Below, piece after piece: positions 16,710 to 25,798 of a stretch of DNA of 64,000 nt (the stretch's first letter is position 1; each line of letters starts with the position of its first letter). The notes under the pieces are model-generated. The model was not told the origin of the DNA, did not search any database, and saw only the letters and a list, made by a program, of their open reading frames with translations. Both the position numbers and the translations under genes were made by a program. Origin of the DNA: Paraburkholderia phytofirmans PsJN (GTDB taxonomy: Bacteria; Pseudomonadota; Gammaproteobacteria; Burkholderiales; Burkholderiaceae); contig NC_010681.1 of the NCBI RefSeq assembly GCF_000020125.1, forward strand, positions 4,154,001-4,218,000, read 5' to 3'.

Positions 16710-18344
16710 GTGAAAAACAACCTGGCCATCGTCAATCGGTCGAGCGGTCGCGCGAAGCGACAAGGCCTCGGCGACCAAAAGACCATCGACAACACCCGCA
16801 CGCCGGAAGTGGTGATTGCGCTATGCGGTCCGATGGGAACGCCTTTGCACGAAGTTGCCGAGACGTTTCAGACCCTGCTAGAAGGCACCGACTATAGGTA
16901 TAAAAAAGTAAACATCATCCGGCTCAGCCAGGAGATTCGACGCTTAACCGGGATGCGCGATGATGTGACATCCATTCGCGAACTCATAGATGCAGGCAAC
17001 CAGCTCCGAGCGGACCATGATAACGCGGTGCTTGCTCGTGTCGCGATTCAGCAGATTGCGCTCGAGCGCGCAGAACTGAATGAAACTGACGACGCAAAAC
17101 AGACGGATATGTTCGAGGACGAAGGCATGGCCCCCGATGCCGTCCGGCCAACTAAGTCCGAGCGTTGTTGCCACATCATCGACTCCATCAAGCACATCGA
17201 CGAGCTACGCCTCCTGCGGTCCGTGTATGGCGACATGCTTCATGTCGTTGGCGTGTACACTCCGATTGAGCTTCGCCTCGAAAAACTGGCCAAACGCGCG
17301 CTGAAGGGCGAAGACGTCTACAAGCTCATCGACCGCGATTCTGGGGAGGAGCTCGCCCATGGCCAACGGGTACAGGACACGTTTCCGCTCTCGGACTTTT
17401 TCTTGCGCGCAGATAAAGCAACGGATTCACAGCTTCGTGCGCGCGTAAAGCGCTTTCTGGATTTGATGCTCGGGACGCGAATCGCGACACCGACGGTCCA
17501 AGAGCGGGCGATGTACGCCGCTTTTTCGGCTGCGCGCAACTCTGCTTGCCTGTCCAGACAGGTGGGCGCTGCTCTGACCAACGAGCGCGGCAACGTCATC
17601 TCAGTCGGATGGAATGACGTCCCGAAGCCATTCGGGGGACTGTATGAGACGCAGGACGCCGGCGACTCCTTCGATACAGACCATCGCTGTTGGAATCTCG
17701 ACGGCGGCCGCTGCTTCAACGACAGCGAAAAAGACGTCATCGCGGAGACCGTCGTCAAAAAAATGGTCGACAACGGAATCATCACACCGGAGAAGCGGAA
17801 CGCCGCCTATGGCTTGATGCGCCATGACAGCCAGCTCAAAAGCCTGATTGAATTTTCGCGCGCGGTGCACGCCGAAATGCACGCGCTGCTGAGTGCGGGT
17901 GCGACCCATGGCAACGAGATTCGTGGCGGAAAACTCTTCGTGACAACGTATCCGTGCCATTCATGCGCGCGGCACATTGTCGCTGCTGGAATTTCCGAGG
18001 TGTACTTCCTTGAGCCTTACCGGAAGAGCCTTGCGACCAAGCTGCACTCCGACGCCATCACCGACCGGGAAACGGACACAGACAAGGTCCGAATCATGCC
18101 TTTCGACGGGGTAGCACCTTCACGCTTCCTGAAGTTCTTTTCGTCACACGAGGGCGGCCGTAAGAATGGTTCGGGGATGATGAACGTGCGTCCCGCTTTT
18201 CCTGTCACAGCAATCACCCTCGAAGCGATTTCAACGCTTGAGGGAATTGCCCTACGTCAACTACAATCCTCGGGACTGGCCGACGATGCGTTGCCAGCTC
18301 AAGGAAGTACGGGCTCGGAAGCCGACCCCGACAAGACAACGTAA
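16710..18344 (+). CDS. avcD: AvcD-type anti-phage dCTP/dCMP deaminase
   Basis: 544 residues from GTG 16710, with AGGAAG upstream. The two-part layout matches anti-phage AvcD/dCTP deaminases (about 530 residues). The N-terminal P-loop-like domain reads VVIALCGPMGTPLHEVAETF but lacks a Walker Lys. The C-terminal zinc cytidine-deaminase domain has H387-A-E389 (AVHAEMHALLSAG), C416-x2-C419 (TTYPCHSCARHIVAAGISEV) and NSACLSRQVGAAL typical of dCMP deaminases. An ordinary dCMP deaminase is only about 150-200 residues. Characterised AvcD proteins deplete dCTP/dCMP in infected cells and are held off by an upstream small RNA, AvcI; the 187-base gap before this gene is where that RNA would be. A 71-residue gene follows 15 bases later. 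Confidence 0.88.
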   Translation: MKNNLAIVNRSSGRAKRQGLGDQKTIDNTRTPEVVIALCGPMGTPLHEVAETFQTLLEGTDYRYKKVNIIRLSQEIRRLTGMRDDVTSIRELIDAGNQLRADHDNAVLARVAIQQIALERAELNETDDAKQTDMFEDEGMAPDAVRPTKSERCCHIIDSIKHIDELRLLRSVYGDMLHVVGVYTPIELRLEKLAKRALKGEDVYKLIDRDSGEELAHGQRVQDTFPLSDFFLRADKATDSQLRARVKRFLDLMLGTRIATPTVQERAMYAAFSAARNSACLSRQVGAALTNERGNVISVGWNDVPKPFGGLYETQDAGDSFDTDHRCWNLDGGRCFNDSEKDVIAETVVKKMVDNGIITPEKRNAAYGLMRHDSQLKSLIEFSRAVHAEMHALLSAGATHGNEIRGGKLFVTTYPCHSCARHIVAAGISEVYFLEPYRKSLATKLHSDAITDRETDTDKVRIMPFDGVAPSRFLKFFSSHEGGRKNGSGMMNVRPAFPVTAITLEAISTLEGIALRQLQSSGLADDALPAQGSTGSEADPDKTT

Positions 18345-18359
18345 CCCTGCGAGGAAGAC

Positions 18360-18575
18360 ATGGACAGAGAAGAGCAGCTCTCGCTGTGTTTTGATTCGGC
18401 GGACGACATACGCTCTGCGGCCGCACCCGCAAGGCCCGAGACAGCGGCTCGCGGCCCAGCACGCCAAGCTGTCGTCATTCATCTGGACAAGTTCAAGCAA
18501 CGGCAAGACTCGAAGCCAGACCCCGTCAAGGCGCGCCTGCTTCAAAAGCTCACGCGTAAGGTCATGTACTTCTGA
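18360..18575 (+). CDS. 71-residue protein co-transcribed with avcD
   Basis: It begins 15 bases after the avcD stop with a strong ribosome site (GAGGAAGAC before the ATG), so translation is well supported. The protein is acidic at the N-terminus (MDREEQLSLCFDSADDIRS), Ala/Pro-rich in the middle and basic at the C-terminus (KARLLQKLTRKVMYF), with a short strand-like QAVVIHLDKFKQ. No family recognised. A terminator closes the unit at 18618-18640, so avcD and this gene form the end of one operon. A role as partner, adaptor or inhibitor of the deaminase is possible but unproven. Confidence 0.7.
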   Translation: MDREEQLSLCFDSADDIRSAAAPARPETAARGPARQAVVIHLDKFKQRQDSKPDPVKARLLQKLTRKVMYF

Positions 18576-18617
18576 TTTCAGTGTCCATGCATGTTCATGG
18601 CACGAACACGATGCTAG

Positions 18618-18640
18618 GCCCGCTCTGAAAGCGGGCTTTT
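18618..18640 (+). terminator. rho-independent terminator after the avcD operon
   Basis: Stem GCCCGCT / AGCGGGC with a five-base loop, followed by TTTT. It lies 43 bases after the 71-residue gene. Confidence 0.85.
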
Positions 18641-18750
18641 ATCGTTGTGGCCCCAATAAAACATGAGTCAATACGTCTCGGTTTTGCCGTCCTGCTGGCC
18701 TCCCGTTGCGCCGGTCAATATCTGAACACAACGGCGACGTTACCGGGTAA

Positions 18751-18915
18751 ACCCGGAGTCAAGGGCACGATGAACCCAGACAAACAGAGCAGGCGCTGCT
18801 CGACATCTTAGTGATGGGCAAGACCGAAATCGAGGCAGGCAACTTCCGTGATGCGGATGAGTTCCTGCGAGAGCTCGTCGACAGCGATAAGCCCAGCGGC
18901 CCCTTGGGCGACTGA
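18751..18915 (+). pseudogene. antitoxin remnant (C-terminal fragment)
   Basis: An open frame without a proper start encodes EQALLDILVMGKTEIEAGNF and RDADEFLRELVDSDKPSG, which resembles the C-terminal end of a type II toxin-antitoxin antitoxin of the Phd or ParD kind (an isoleucine-rich helix, then a short Glu/Asp tail). The DNA-binding N-terminus is absent, upstream stops close the frame at 18748-18750, and no toxin gene adjoins. The family assignment is tentative. Confidence 0.4.
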
Positions 18916-18960
18916 GCCCTTGGAGTTGAAAAGCTCGGGTACATGGAGGTCGCTATTATG

Positions 18961-19271
18961 GAAAGGAATGGGCCCAGGAATGGCTCTGACGAACCTGGTT
19001 GCGCGACCGCGCCGATGACGATTGGAGAAGCCGCCGCAGCTCTCAACGTCTCGACCGAATTCGTTCTGAAATTCTCGGCCGCCGGTGAACTGGGGCCGTC
19101 GCCCAAGGCGAGGATGAGTCTCCGCAGTTGTCTGGCAAGTCCATTCTGCTCTTTCGCGACGAGCGGGAGAAGCAGGGATTGGCTGCGCTCCAGGACGTAA
19201 TCGACGTCAGCCAGGGAACGAGGGCGTACGGGAGCGGCATCGACCGCACGCCTCACGCCGGCCGGCGCTAA
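18961..19271 (+). pseudogene. excisionase-type HTH antitoxin remnant, frameshifted
   Basis: The first part reads MTIGEAAAALNVSTEFVLKF, a MerR/excisionase-like helix-turn-helix as found in Xis-type antitoxins. The matching C-terminal part, FRDEREKQGLAALQDVIDVS followed by QGTRAYGSG, lies in a different frame and ends at 19269-19271. One or more indels near 19090-19130 separate them. No toxin (PIN or similar) gene follows; the next gene is on the other strand. Confidence 0.5.
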
Positions 19272-19336
19272 CAGTTCATGCCAGCAGAGCGAAGTATCGG
19301 TCGCGTCGTGACGACGACCCGATGCAACAGGCTGGG

Positions 19337-20311
19337 CTACTTCTTCTTGGTGTACTGCTTGTCGAGGACCTTCAGGACATTGGTCGAGTAGAACACTTTC
19401 TTCGAGCTGCTCAAATTGTTCGGGTCGAGATACCTGACGCGAGTCAATGCTGAGTTCTGCTTCGCCTGCGCGCAGATGTCGTTGAAGGTCTTGTTCTGCA
19501 CGAAATCTGAGTATCGGCCGCGACACCGCTTCAGCAGTTCGGCGTAGTCCCATGGGAATGCTTGGCGGACGTCCTCTTCCTGCAGGATGACCTTCATGGC
19601 GTTCGGGTCCTGCGACAGTTGCAGTTGCGAGGCCATCGCACCGGGGGAGCGCTTTAGCTTTACGTCAACGGACAGGGCGACAAAATACTCTGCCGCGGCG
19701 TCGCCATCCGCCGCTTTCTCAAGCTCCGCAAGATATTTGATGAGCCGCTCCTCGTCTGGACTTGTCGGCACAGCCTTTGCCTTCAGATGAGAGCCGACGA
19801 AGCCAACTGGAAACAACAGTGACAGGCTCGATGACAAATCGCGCTTGAACCATTGCCCCACGAGAACGACGAAGTTGGTGACGCTCGCGCTGCCGATTTC
19901 CAGAACCTGCTTTGAGAACGCCGGACCGATGTTGATGAGGTGCACAGCGTTGTCGCGTATCTCGGTCAGCGACTCGATGTTGGCGCGGACGGCCGCAGGC
20001 AACGCAGCGTTTGGCAATTCGTCAAGCCGAGCCATCGCCTTATGCAAATTGATGGTGGTGGGATTACCTGACCTGTTCTGTTTTATCTGGCGCTTTTTGG
20101 ATGGCTTCCCGTTGGCGAGCAGCTTGTTCGTGAACTCATAGATGGCCGTCTTGTTGCCACCGCTCTCTGCCATCACCTTTGCCTTCAGCAGGAGTTCCCA
20201 AGCATTGATGGCAAGGATGGAAAAGCTCTCTTCTCGATAAGGGAAGTTGGGTTTGTTATAAATTTCAATGGCCGCAACGAGGGCCGCTTCCGCCTTCTCC
20301 ACAAGGCGCAT
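19337..20311 (-). CDS. DUF3644 protein with HEPN-like motif
   Basis: 324 residues from ATG 20311 (a GTG at 20329 would add six). The N-terminal block MRLVEKAEAALVAAIEIYNK, PYREESFSILAINAWELLLK and the helix LTEIRDNAVHLIN are typical of DUF3644. R119-x4-H124 in that helix fits the HEPN ribonuclease pattern, and the preceding AWELLLKAK helix is also HEPN-like. Many HEPN proteins act as RNA-cleaving toxins or abortive-infection effectors, but no activity is established for this one. The C-terminal half (FPWDYAELLKRCRGRYSDF) may be a helix-turn-helix or target-sensing region. It stands alone on the minus strand, 66 bases beyond the antitoxin relic. Confidence 0.75.
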   Translation of the reverse strand: MRLVEKAEAALVAAIEIYNKPNFPYREESFSILAINAWELLLKAKVMAESGGNKTAIYEFTNKLLANGKPSKKRQIKQNRSGNPTTINLHKAMARLDELPNAALPAAVRANIESLTEIRDNAVHLINIGPAFSKQVLEIGSASVTNFVVLVGQWFKRDLSSSLSLLFPVGFVGSHLKAKAVPTSPDEERLIKYLAELEKAADGDAAAEYFVALSVDVKLKRSPGAMASQLQLSQDPNAMKVILQEEDVRQAFPWDYAELLKRCRGRYSDFVQNKTFNDICAQAKQNSALTRVRYLDPNNLSSSKKVFYSTNVLKVLDKQYTKKK

Positions 20312-20923
20312 ATATCCGCGTGGTCGCACTCACGTCCCCGTCAAGAGCTTACAGAATTCACATCCTAACGGATACGCAGAGCGGGTGTCTTGCCGTATCC
20401 GCTGCTAGCCTTATGGAGACAAGAACTGACAAGATGGGCGGCGGAGCCGCTGCTGACTGCCAGACGCGCGTTCCGCCACTAATCAGTGTGCTGCGGGCAG
20501 ATGCGGTATCCCATTTAGAGGTAGTCAGGCGTGAGCTCGGGCTCAGCGGAGAGTTGGTAAGGTGCCTGCAGCGCGCGTTGGACCGGCCCGGTTGTGCGCA
20601 AGGAGTTTTGGATGCAGACCAAAGGAGCCGGTTCAGGAACCGCGGCGGCAACCTTTGGAAGCAAGCGCGTTAGGCGGTTCGGTTGCTCGCAGAGAATTGG
20701 CCGGAGGAGTATCCGGAAGGTGCGGTTGAGTGGCTCTTGATAAAGCCCGCTAGCGCGGAACGTGCGCCAATGGAGCCGGCTACGGCGCGGGACTATTAGT
20801 TCCGGTTAATCCTTTGCTGTCAAGGAGTTGGACGCGGCTTTGAACCGCCGCTAACTGAAACTAATGGTGCCCACTATCCGAAACTAATAGTGCTCTCCAA
20901 CCGTCAACGCCCCAGCCGGCAAC
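20312..20923. other. 612-base gap at the right edge of the island, insertion-sequence debris likely
   Basis: No intact gene. A plus-strand frame ending at about 20799 reads RLLAENWPEEYPEGAVEWLL, faintly like a fragment of an IS701/IS4-type transposase; this is only a resemblance. The right part holds three copies of an ACTATTAGTT-CGG motif described separately. Conserved glmS begins directly after. Confidence 0.35.
20792..20891. repeat. three copies of ACTATTAGTTTCGG, possible insertion-sequence end
   Basis: Copies at 20792-20805 (plus orientation, ACTATTAGTTCCGG), 20855-20868 (minus, ACCATTAGTTTCAG) and 20878-20891 (minus, exact ACTATTAGTTTCGG). Multiple short repeats near a terminus are typical of IS21-family ends. 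No transposase is present, so this would be a remnant. Confidence 0.4.
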
Positions 20924-22741
20924 TCACTCCACCGTCACCGACTTCGCCAGATTCCGCGGCTTGTCCACGTCCGTGCCCCGCGCACACGCCGTGTGATACG
21001 CAAGCAACTGCAACGGCACCACATGCAGAATCGGCGACAACAAGCCATAGTGCTCCGGCATACGGATCACATGCAGACCTTCGTCATTGACGATCTTCGT
21101 GTCCGCATCCGCGAACACATACAACTCACCGCCGCGCGCGCGCACTTCCTGGATGTTCGACTTCAGCTTTTCCAGCAGCGCGTCGTTCGGCGCCACCGTC
21201 ACCACCGGCATCGCTTCAGTCACGAGTGCGAGCGGCCCATGCTTCAACTCGCCGGCCGGATAAGCCTCGGCGTGGATATACGAAATTTCCTTGAGCTTCA
21301 GCGCGCCTTCGAGTGCGATCGGATAGTGCAGGCCACGCCCGAGGAACAGCGCATGTTCCTTGCGCGAAAACTCTTCCGACCACGCGATGATCTGCGGCTC
21401 CAGCGCCAGCACGCTATTCAATGCCGCCGGCAAGTGGCGCAGTTGCTTCAGGTATTCCGCTTCCTGCTCGTCACTCACACGACCGCGCATTTTGCCCAGC
21501 GTCGCCGCCAGCACGAATAGCGCAACCAGTTGCGTGGTGAACGCCTTGGTCGACGCCACGCCGATCTCGCGGCCCGCGTGTGTCAGAAACGAGAATTCCG
21601 TCTGACGCACCATCGCGCTCGTACCGACGTTACAGACCGCCAGCGTATGTTTGTGACCGAGTTCCTGCGCATGCTTGAGCGCCGCGAGCGTATCCGCCGT
21701 TTCGCCCGACTGCGAGATCACGACTACCAGCGACTTCGGATTCGCCACCGACTCGCGGTAGCGATACTCGCTGGCAATTTCCACCTGAGTCGGAATCTTC
21801 GCGATCGATTCGAGCCAGTACTTCGCGGTCAGCCCCGAGTAGTAGCTCGTGCCGCATGCGAGGATCAGCAGGCTGTCGATCTCCGCGAACACCTTGCCCG
21901 CGCCCTCGCCGAACAGCGATGCGTCGAACGAATCCGCTTGCGGAATCGTGTCGGTGATCGCGCGCGGCTGCTCGAAAATTTCCTTCTGCATGAAGTGGCG
22001 ATACGGTCCGAGTTCGACCGCGCCGCCATACGCCGCTACCTGACGCACTTCGCGCTGCGCCTCATTGCCGTCGCGATCGGCGATGCGCACGCCATCGAGC
22101 GACAGTTCGCAAACGTCGCCTTCTTCGAGGAAGATGAACCGTTCCGTGCTGCCCGCGAGCGCCAACGCGTCCGAGGCGAGGAAGTTCTCGCCCTGACCGA
22201 GCCCGACCACCAGCGGCGAACCCTGCCGCGCACCGACCACCGTATGCGGCTGGTCCTTATGCAACACGGCGATCGCATACGCGCCATGCAATTGCCCGAC
22301 AGTTTCACGCACCGCCGCGAACAGATCGCCGCGATACAGGCTATGAATCAGATGGGCGATAACCTCTGTGTCGGTTTGCGAGACAAACGTGTAGCCCTTA
22401 CCACGCAGCATTTCACGCAGCGATTCGTAGTTCTCGATGATGCCGTTGTGTACCAACGCCAACGCATCTTTCGAGAAAATCGGGTGTGCGTTGTCCGTGA
22501 CCGGCGCGCCGTGCGTCGCCCAACGCGTATGGGCGATACCCGTGATGCCTTCGAGGTGGCTCTCGCGTACCTGCTCGTCGAGGTCGGCCACGCGCGCCAC
22601 GCTGCGCGCGCGGCGCGGCCCGTCCTTGCCGAGCACGGCCACGCCGCACGAATCGTAGCCGCGATATTCGAGGCGACGCAGTCCTTCGATCAGGACTGGA
22701 ACGATGTTACGTTGCGCTACTGCGCCGACAATGCCACACAT
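20924..22741 (-). CDS. glmS: glutamine-fructose-6-phosphate aminotransferase
   Basis: 605 residues, full length. The enzyme makes glucosamine-6-phosphate from fructose-6-phosphate and glutamine, the first step to UDP-GlcNAc for peptidoglycan and LPS. The N-terminus [20 protein letters not shown] exposes the catalytic Cys after Met removal; [15 protein letters not shown] completes the glutaminase signature. Two SIS domains follow ([36 protein letters not shown] and [20 protein letters not shown]), and it ends [13 protein letters not shown] as expected. glmU lies 69 bases upstream on the same strand, so the two probably form one UDP-GlcNAc operon. Confidence 0.98.
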   Translation of the reverse strand: MCGIVGAVAQRNIVPVLIEGLRRLEYRGYDSCGVAVLGKDGPRRARSVARVADLDEQVRESHLEGITGIAHTRWATHGAPVTDNAHPIFSKDALALVHNGIIENYESLREMLRGKGYTFVSQTDTEVIAHLIHSLYRGDLFAAVRETVGQLHGAYAIAVLHKDQPHTVVGARQGSPLVVGLGQGENFLASDALALAGSTERFIFLEEGDVCELSLDGVRIADRDGNEAQREVRQVAAYGGAVELGPYRHFMQKEIFEQPRAITDTIPQADSFDASLFGEGAGKVFAEIDSLLILACGTSYYSGLTAKYWLESIAKIPTQVEIASEYRYRESVANPKSLVVVISQSGETADTLAALKHAQELGHKHTLAVCNVGTSAMVRQTEFSFLTHAGREIGVASTKAFTTQLVALFVLAATLGKMRGRVSDEQEAEYLKQLRHLPAALNSVLALEPQIIAWSEEFSRKEHALFLGRGLHYPIALEGALKLKEISYIHAEAYPAGELKHGPLALVTEAMPVVTVAPNDALLEKLKSNIQEVRARGGELYVFADADTKIVNDEGLHVIRMPEHYGLLSPILHVVPLQLLAYHTACARGTDVDKPRNLAKSVTVE

Positions 22742-22810
22742 GGCTCATTCCTTTTCAATGCTCTAAGTGCTGGATTTCAATGAGCGCGCTTATTACGCGC
22801 CTCACGCCTA

Positions 22811-24172
22811 TCAGCTCTTCTTTTTGGTCGGACGCACGTAGCCCGTTTTGCTCGTTTGCGTCTTGTCGTTCAGAACCAGCGCGTCGGCTTCGACATCCTT
22901 CCAGACCGTTGTGCCCGCCGCGATCGTCGCGCCGCGCTTCACGCGCACCGGTGCAACCAGTTGCGTATCCGAACCGACGAACACGTCGTCTTCGATGATT
23001 GTGCGGAATTTATTCGCGCCGTCGTAGTTGCAGGTGATGGTGCCCGCGCCGATGTTCACGCGCGCGCCGATATCCGAGTCGCCGATATACGTGAGGTGGT
23101 TCGCTTTCGAACCGCGGCCGAGCACCGCGTTCTTCACCTCGACGAAATTGCCGACGTGCGACTCGTCGTGCAGCGACGCGCCGGGGCGCAAGCGCGCATA
23201 CGGTCCGAGCACGGCATTCGCGCCGACTTCGGCGCCTTCGATATGCGTGAATGCGTCGACGCGCGTACCGGCGCCGATGTTCGCATCGCGGATCACACAG
23301 TTCGGTCCGATGGTGACGTTGTCAGCCAGCGTCACGCGGCCTTCGAACACGCAGTTCACGTCGATCGAGACATCGCGGCCGCATTCGAGCGTGCCGCGCA
23401 CATCCAGACGCGCCGGATCGGCGAGCGTCACGCCCGCCACCAGCAGCGCATCCGCCACGTTGTGCTGATGAATCCGCTCGAGTTCGGCGAGCTGCTGCTT
23501 GCTGTTCACGCCGAGCGTTTCCCACTCGTCTTCCGGCTGAGTGGTCACGACTTCAAGTCCGGCTTCGATCGCCATCTCGACCGCGTCGGTCAGATAGAAC
23601 TCGCCTTGCGCATTGTCGTTCTTCAACGCAGCAAGCCAGCGACCCAGACGCTCGGTCGGCGCGACGATGATGCCGGTGTTGATCTCGGCGATCTCGAGTT
23701 GCTCGGGCGTCGCGTCTTTCTGTTCGACGATGCGCGCCACTTTGCCTTGCGCGTCACGCACGATGCGGCCGTAGCCGCTCGGGTCCGCGAGCGTGACCGT
23801 GAGCACGCCGTAGCCGCCCTGCCCCGCGCGCTCGGTCAGCGCCTGCAGCGTGCCGGCGCGCGTGAGCGGCACGTCGCCGTAAAGCACCAGCGTGGGCGCG
23901 GACGGATCGAGCAGCGGCAACGCCTGCTGCACCGCGTGCCCCGTGCCGAGCTGCTGCTCCTGCACGGCGAACTGTACGTCCGGCGCGGCGACCGCTTTGC
24001 GCACGGCTTCCGCGCCATGGCCGACCACCACCACGAGATGCGTGGGCTTGAGCGTGCGAGCCGTGTCGATGACGTGAGCGAGGAGCGGCTGGCCAGCCAG
24101 AGGATGAAGCACCTTGGGAAGCGCGGACCGCATGCGCTTGCCGGTGCCTGCCGCCAAAATCACAATGTTCAT
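22811..24172 (-). CDS. glmU: bifunctional UDP-GlcNAc pyrophosphorylase / GlcN-1-P acetyltransferase
   Basis: 453 residues from ATG 24172 ([14 protein letters not shown]); the open frame continues to 24286, but that part overlaps the upstream terminator. The N-terminal uridylyltransferase domain has [20 protein letters not shown] and [14 protein letters not shown]. The C-terminal left-handed beta-helix has hexapeptide repeats ([20 protein letters not shown]) and the acetyltransferase block [20 protein letters not shown]. It converts glucosamine-1-phosphate to UDP-GlcNAc in the cytoplasm. It is the first gene of the glmU-glmS pair; the promoter must lie in the 54 bases between the ttcA terminator and the start, or further upstream. 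Confidence 0.98.
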   Translation of the reverse strand: MNIVILAAGTGKRMRSALPKVLHPLAGQPLLAHVIDTARTLKPTHLVVVVGHGAEAVRKAVAAPDVQFAVQEQQLGTGHAVQQALPLLDPSAPTLVLYGDVPLTRAGTLQALTERAGQGGYGVLTVTLADPSGYGRIVRDAQGKVARIVEQKDATPEQLEIAEINTGIIVAPTERLGRWLAALKNDNAQGEFYLTDAVEMAIEAGLEVVTTQPEDEWETLGVNSKQQLAELERIHQHNVADALLVAGVTLADPARLDVRGTLECGRDVSIDVNCVFEGRVTLADNVTIGPNCVIRDANIGAGTRVDAFTHIEGAEVGANAVLGPYARLRPGASLHDESHVGNFVEVKNAVLGRGSKANHLTYIGDSDIGARVNIGAGTITCNYDGANKFRTIIEDDVFVGSDTQLVAPVRVKRGATIAAGTTVWKDVEADALVLNDKTQTSKTGYVRPTKKKS

Positions 24173-24225
24173 GGCACGGCAAATAGACGAGTTTGGAGGC
24201 GTCGATTCTAACACGCACCCTCTAG

Positions 24226-24250
24226 CGAAAAAGGCCGCTGTGGCGGCCTC
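24226..24250 (-). terminator. rho-independent terminator after ttcA
   Basis: On the minus strand GGCCGC-CACA-GCGGCC is followed by TTTTT (plus-strand A run 24228-24232). A weaker hairpin, ACGCCC/GGGCGT, lies closer to the ttcA stop at 24274-24292. Confidence 0.85.
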
Positions 24251-24298
24251 GATGCGTGCTGCAATGTGCGGAAACGCCCATACCACGGGCGTTTTTTG

Positions 24299-25309
24299 TC
24301 AAAGATCGTCGAACTGGACGATGGAAATCGACTTGGTCGCGCCAGGCATTGCGCCTTCTGCGGCATCGGTCGAACACGGCTCCTCGTCGAACGCGATATC
24401 GCCTTGCGGATCGGCCTCGCCGGTCGCGCGCAGACCCGCGAACGGGAACAGCTTGTGATCCATCAAATGCGAGGGCACGACGTTCGACAGTGCGTTGAAC
24501 ATATTTTCGATGCGGCCCGGGAAACGCTTCTCCCAATCGCGCACCAGCGCTTTCATTTCCGCGCGCTTCAGATTCGGCTGGCTGCCGCACAGGTTGCACG
24601 GAATGATGGGAAATTCACGCAGCTCGGCGTACTTCTCCAGATCCGTTTCCTTCACGTAGGCGAGCGGACGGATCACGATATTCTTGCCGTCGTCCGATTG
24701 CAGCTTGGGCGGCATGCCCTTCAGCTTGCCACCGTAGAACATGTTCAGCAGCAGCGTTTGCAGAATGTCGTCGCGATGATGGCCGAGTGCGATCTTGGTC
24801 GCGCCGAGTTCGCCGGCCACGCGGTAAAGAATGCCGCGCCGCAGCCGCGAGCACAGCGAGCAGGTGGTCTTGCCTTCCGGCACCAGCCGCTTGACGATGC
24901 TGTAGGTATCCTGATTCTCGATGTGAAACGGAATGTCGAGCTGCTTCAGGTACTCGGGCAGCACGTGCTCGGGAAAGCCGGGCTGCTTCTGGTCGAGATT
25001 CACCGCGACGATGTCGAAGTTGATCGGCGCGCGCTCACGCAGCCGCATCAGGATTTCGAGCATCGCGTAGCTGTCTTTCCCGCCCGACAGGCACACCATG
25101 ACCTTGTCGCCGTTCTCGATCATGTTGAAGTCGACGATCGCCTCGCCGACCTGGCGCGCGAGCCGCTTGAACAGCTTGTTGTTCTCGTACGCTTCCTTCT
25201 GCTCACGGCGCGTGAGCGGCGTCTTGGCACGCGCGGCGGTTTGCGTGGCCTCGGTTGCGTCGGCAGGCGAGGCGGTCGCGGCGCCGTTCAGGATTTCCGG
25301 AGCATTCAT
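24299..25309 (-). CDS. ttcA: tRNA 2-thiocytidine biosynthesis protein TtcA
   Basis: 336 residues. The PP-loop ATPase motif reads [17 protein letters not shown]; the paired cysteines [15 protein letters not shown] (C-x2-C) and [14 protein letters not shown] hold the [4Fe-4S] cluster. TtcA installs 2-thiocytidine at position 32 of certain tRNAs. The N-terminal tail (about 45 residues, [20 protein letters not shown]) is Ala-rich and variable, as usual in Burkholderia. It follows folB with three bases between stop and start, so the two are translationally linked. Confidence 0.97.
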   Translation of the reverse strand: MNAPEILNGAATASPADATEATQTAARAKTPLTRREQKEAYENNKLFKRLARQVGEAIVDFNMIENGDKVMVCLSGGKDSYAMLEILMRLRERAPINFDIVAVNLDQKQPGFPEHVLPEYLKQLDIPFHIENQDTYSIVKRLVPEGKTTCSLCSRLRRGILYRVAGELGATKIALGHHRDDILQTLLLNMFYGGKLKGMPPKLQSDDGKNIVIRPLAYVKETDLEKYAELREFPIIPCNLCGSQPNLKRAEMKALVRDWEKRFPGRIENMFNALSNVVPSHLMDHKLFPFAGLRATGEADPQGDIAFDEEPCSTDAAEGAMPGATKSISIVQFDDL

Positions 25310-25312
25310 GGC

Positions 25313-25708
25313 TTAATCCTCCTTGATACGGAAGACTTCGACGCCCACCGCGTCGCAATCAGGATAAACGTCCGGCTTTTCCGTCGACACGCGCGCGGCC
25401 CGCACTTGCGGATGCTCCAGCATGGTCTTGACGAGGTCGTCGCAGAGCGTTTCCTGCAAGTGGATGTGACCTTGCTCGACGCGGCGCGAGATGGTGGAGC
25501 GCATGAAGTCGTAGTCGACGACTTCGTTCAGCTTGTCCTGAACCGGCGTGGACAGCGCGAGCGGCACGAACAGTTCGACGTTGATCACGACGCGCTGTTC
25601 GCCGCGCTTTTCGAAGTCGTGCACGCCGATGTTGATGTGCACTTCGTAATTGCGCAGAAAGAGCCGGCGGCAATCGGCGAGCCGGGGATGCGAAAGAGCG
25701 GCAAACAT
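25313..25708 (-). CDS. folB: dihydroneopterin aldolase family protein
   Basis: 131 residues from ATG 25708; sequence upstream of that in the frame is not family-like. The FolB/FolX signature is clear: RRLFLRNYEVHINIGVHDFE, EQRVVINVELFVPL and DYDFMRSTISRRVEQGHIHL, with the conserved C-terminal Glu region ARVSTEKPDVYPDCDAVGVE. The enzyme acts in folate or tetrahydromonapterin synthesis (dihydroneopterin aldolase, or epimerase if FolX). The SDR gene upstream, which looks like a pteridine reductase, supports a monapterin or folate role. Confidence 0.9.
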   Translation of the reverse strand: MFAALSHPRLADCRRLFLRNYEVHINIGVHDFEKRGEQRVVINVELFVPLALSTPVQDKLNEVVDYDFMRSTISRRVEQGHIHLQETLCDDLVKTMLEHPQVRAARVSTEKPDVYPDCDAVGVEVFRIKED

Positions 25709-25798
25709 GTTCGTTCCAGTCGAAAAAGGCGTGCGGAGCACGCAAAGGGACGCTTCACGGCACGGCGGCCGCCGCTATCACGGCCGGCCGCGCGCGCT

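Noticed and set aside
16710..18344. Reading the deaminase as ordinary dCMP deaminase (ComEB)
   Set aside because: The protein is nearly three times too long and has the N-terminal P-loop-like domain specific to AvcD-type proteins.
18759..19553. 264-codon minus-strand frame over the antitoxin relics
   Set aside because: It is not family-like, and it overlaps the end of the DUF3644 gene in a different frame.
21530..24211. Two long plus-strand frames opposite glmS and glmU
   Set aside because: Both are codon shadows of GC-rich genes; glmS and glmU are full length with all motifs.
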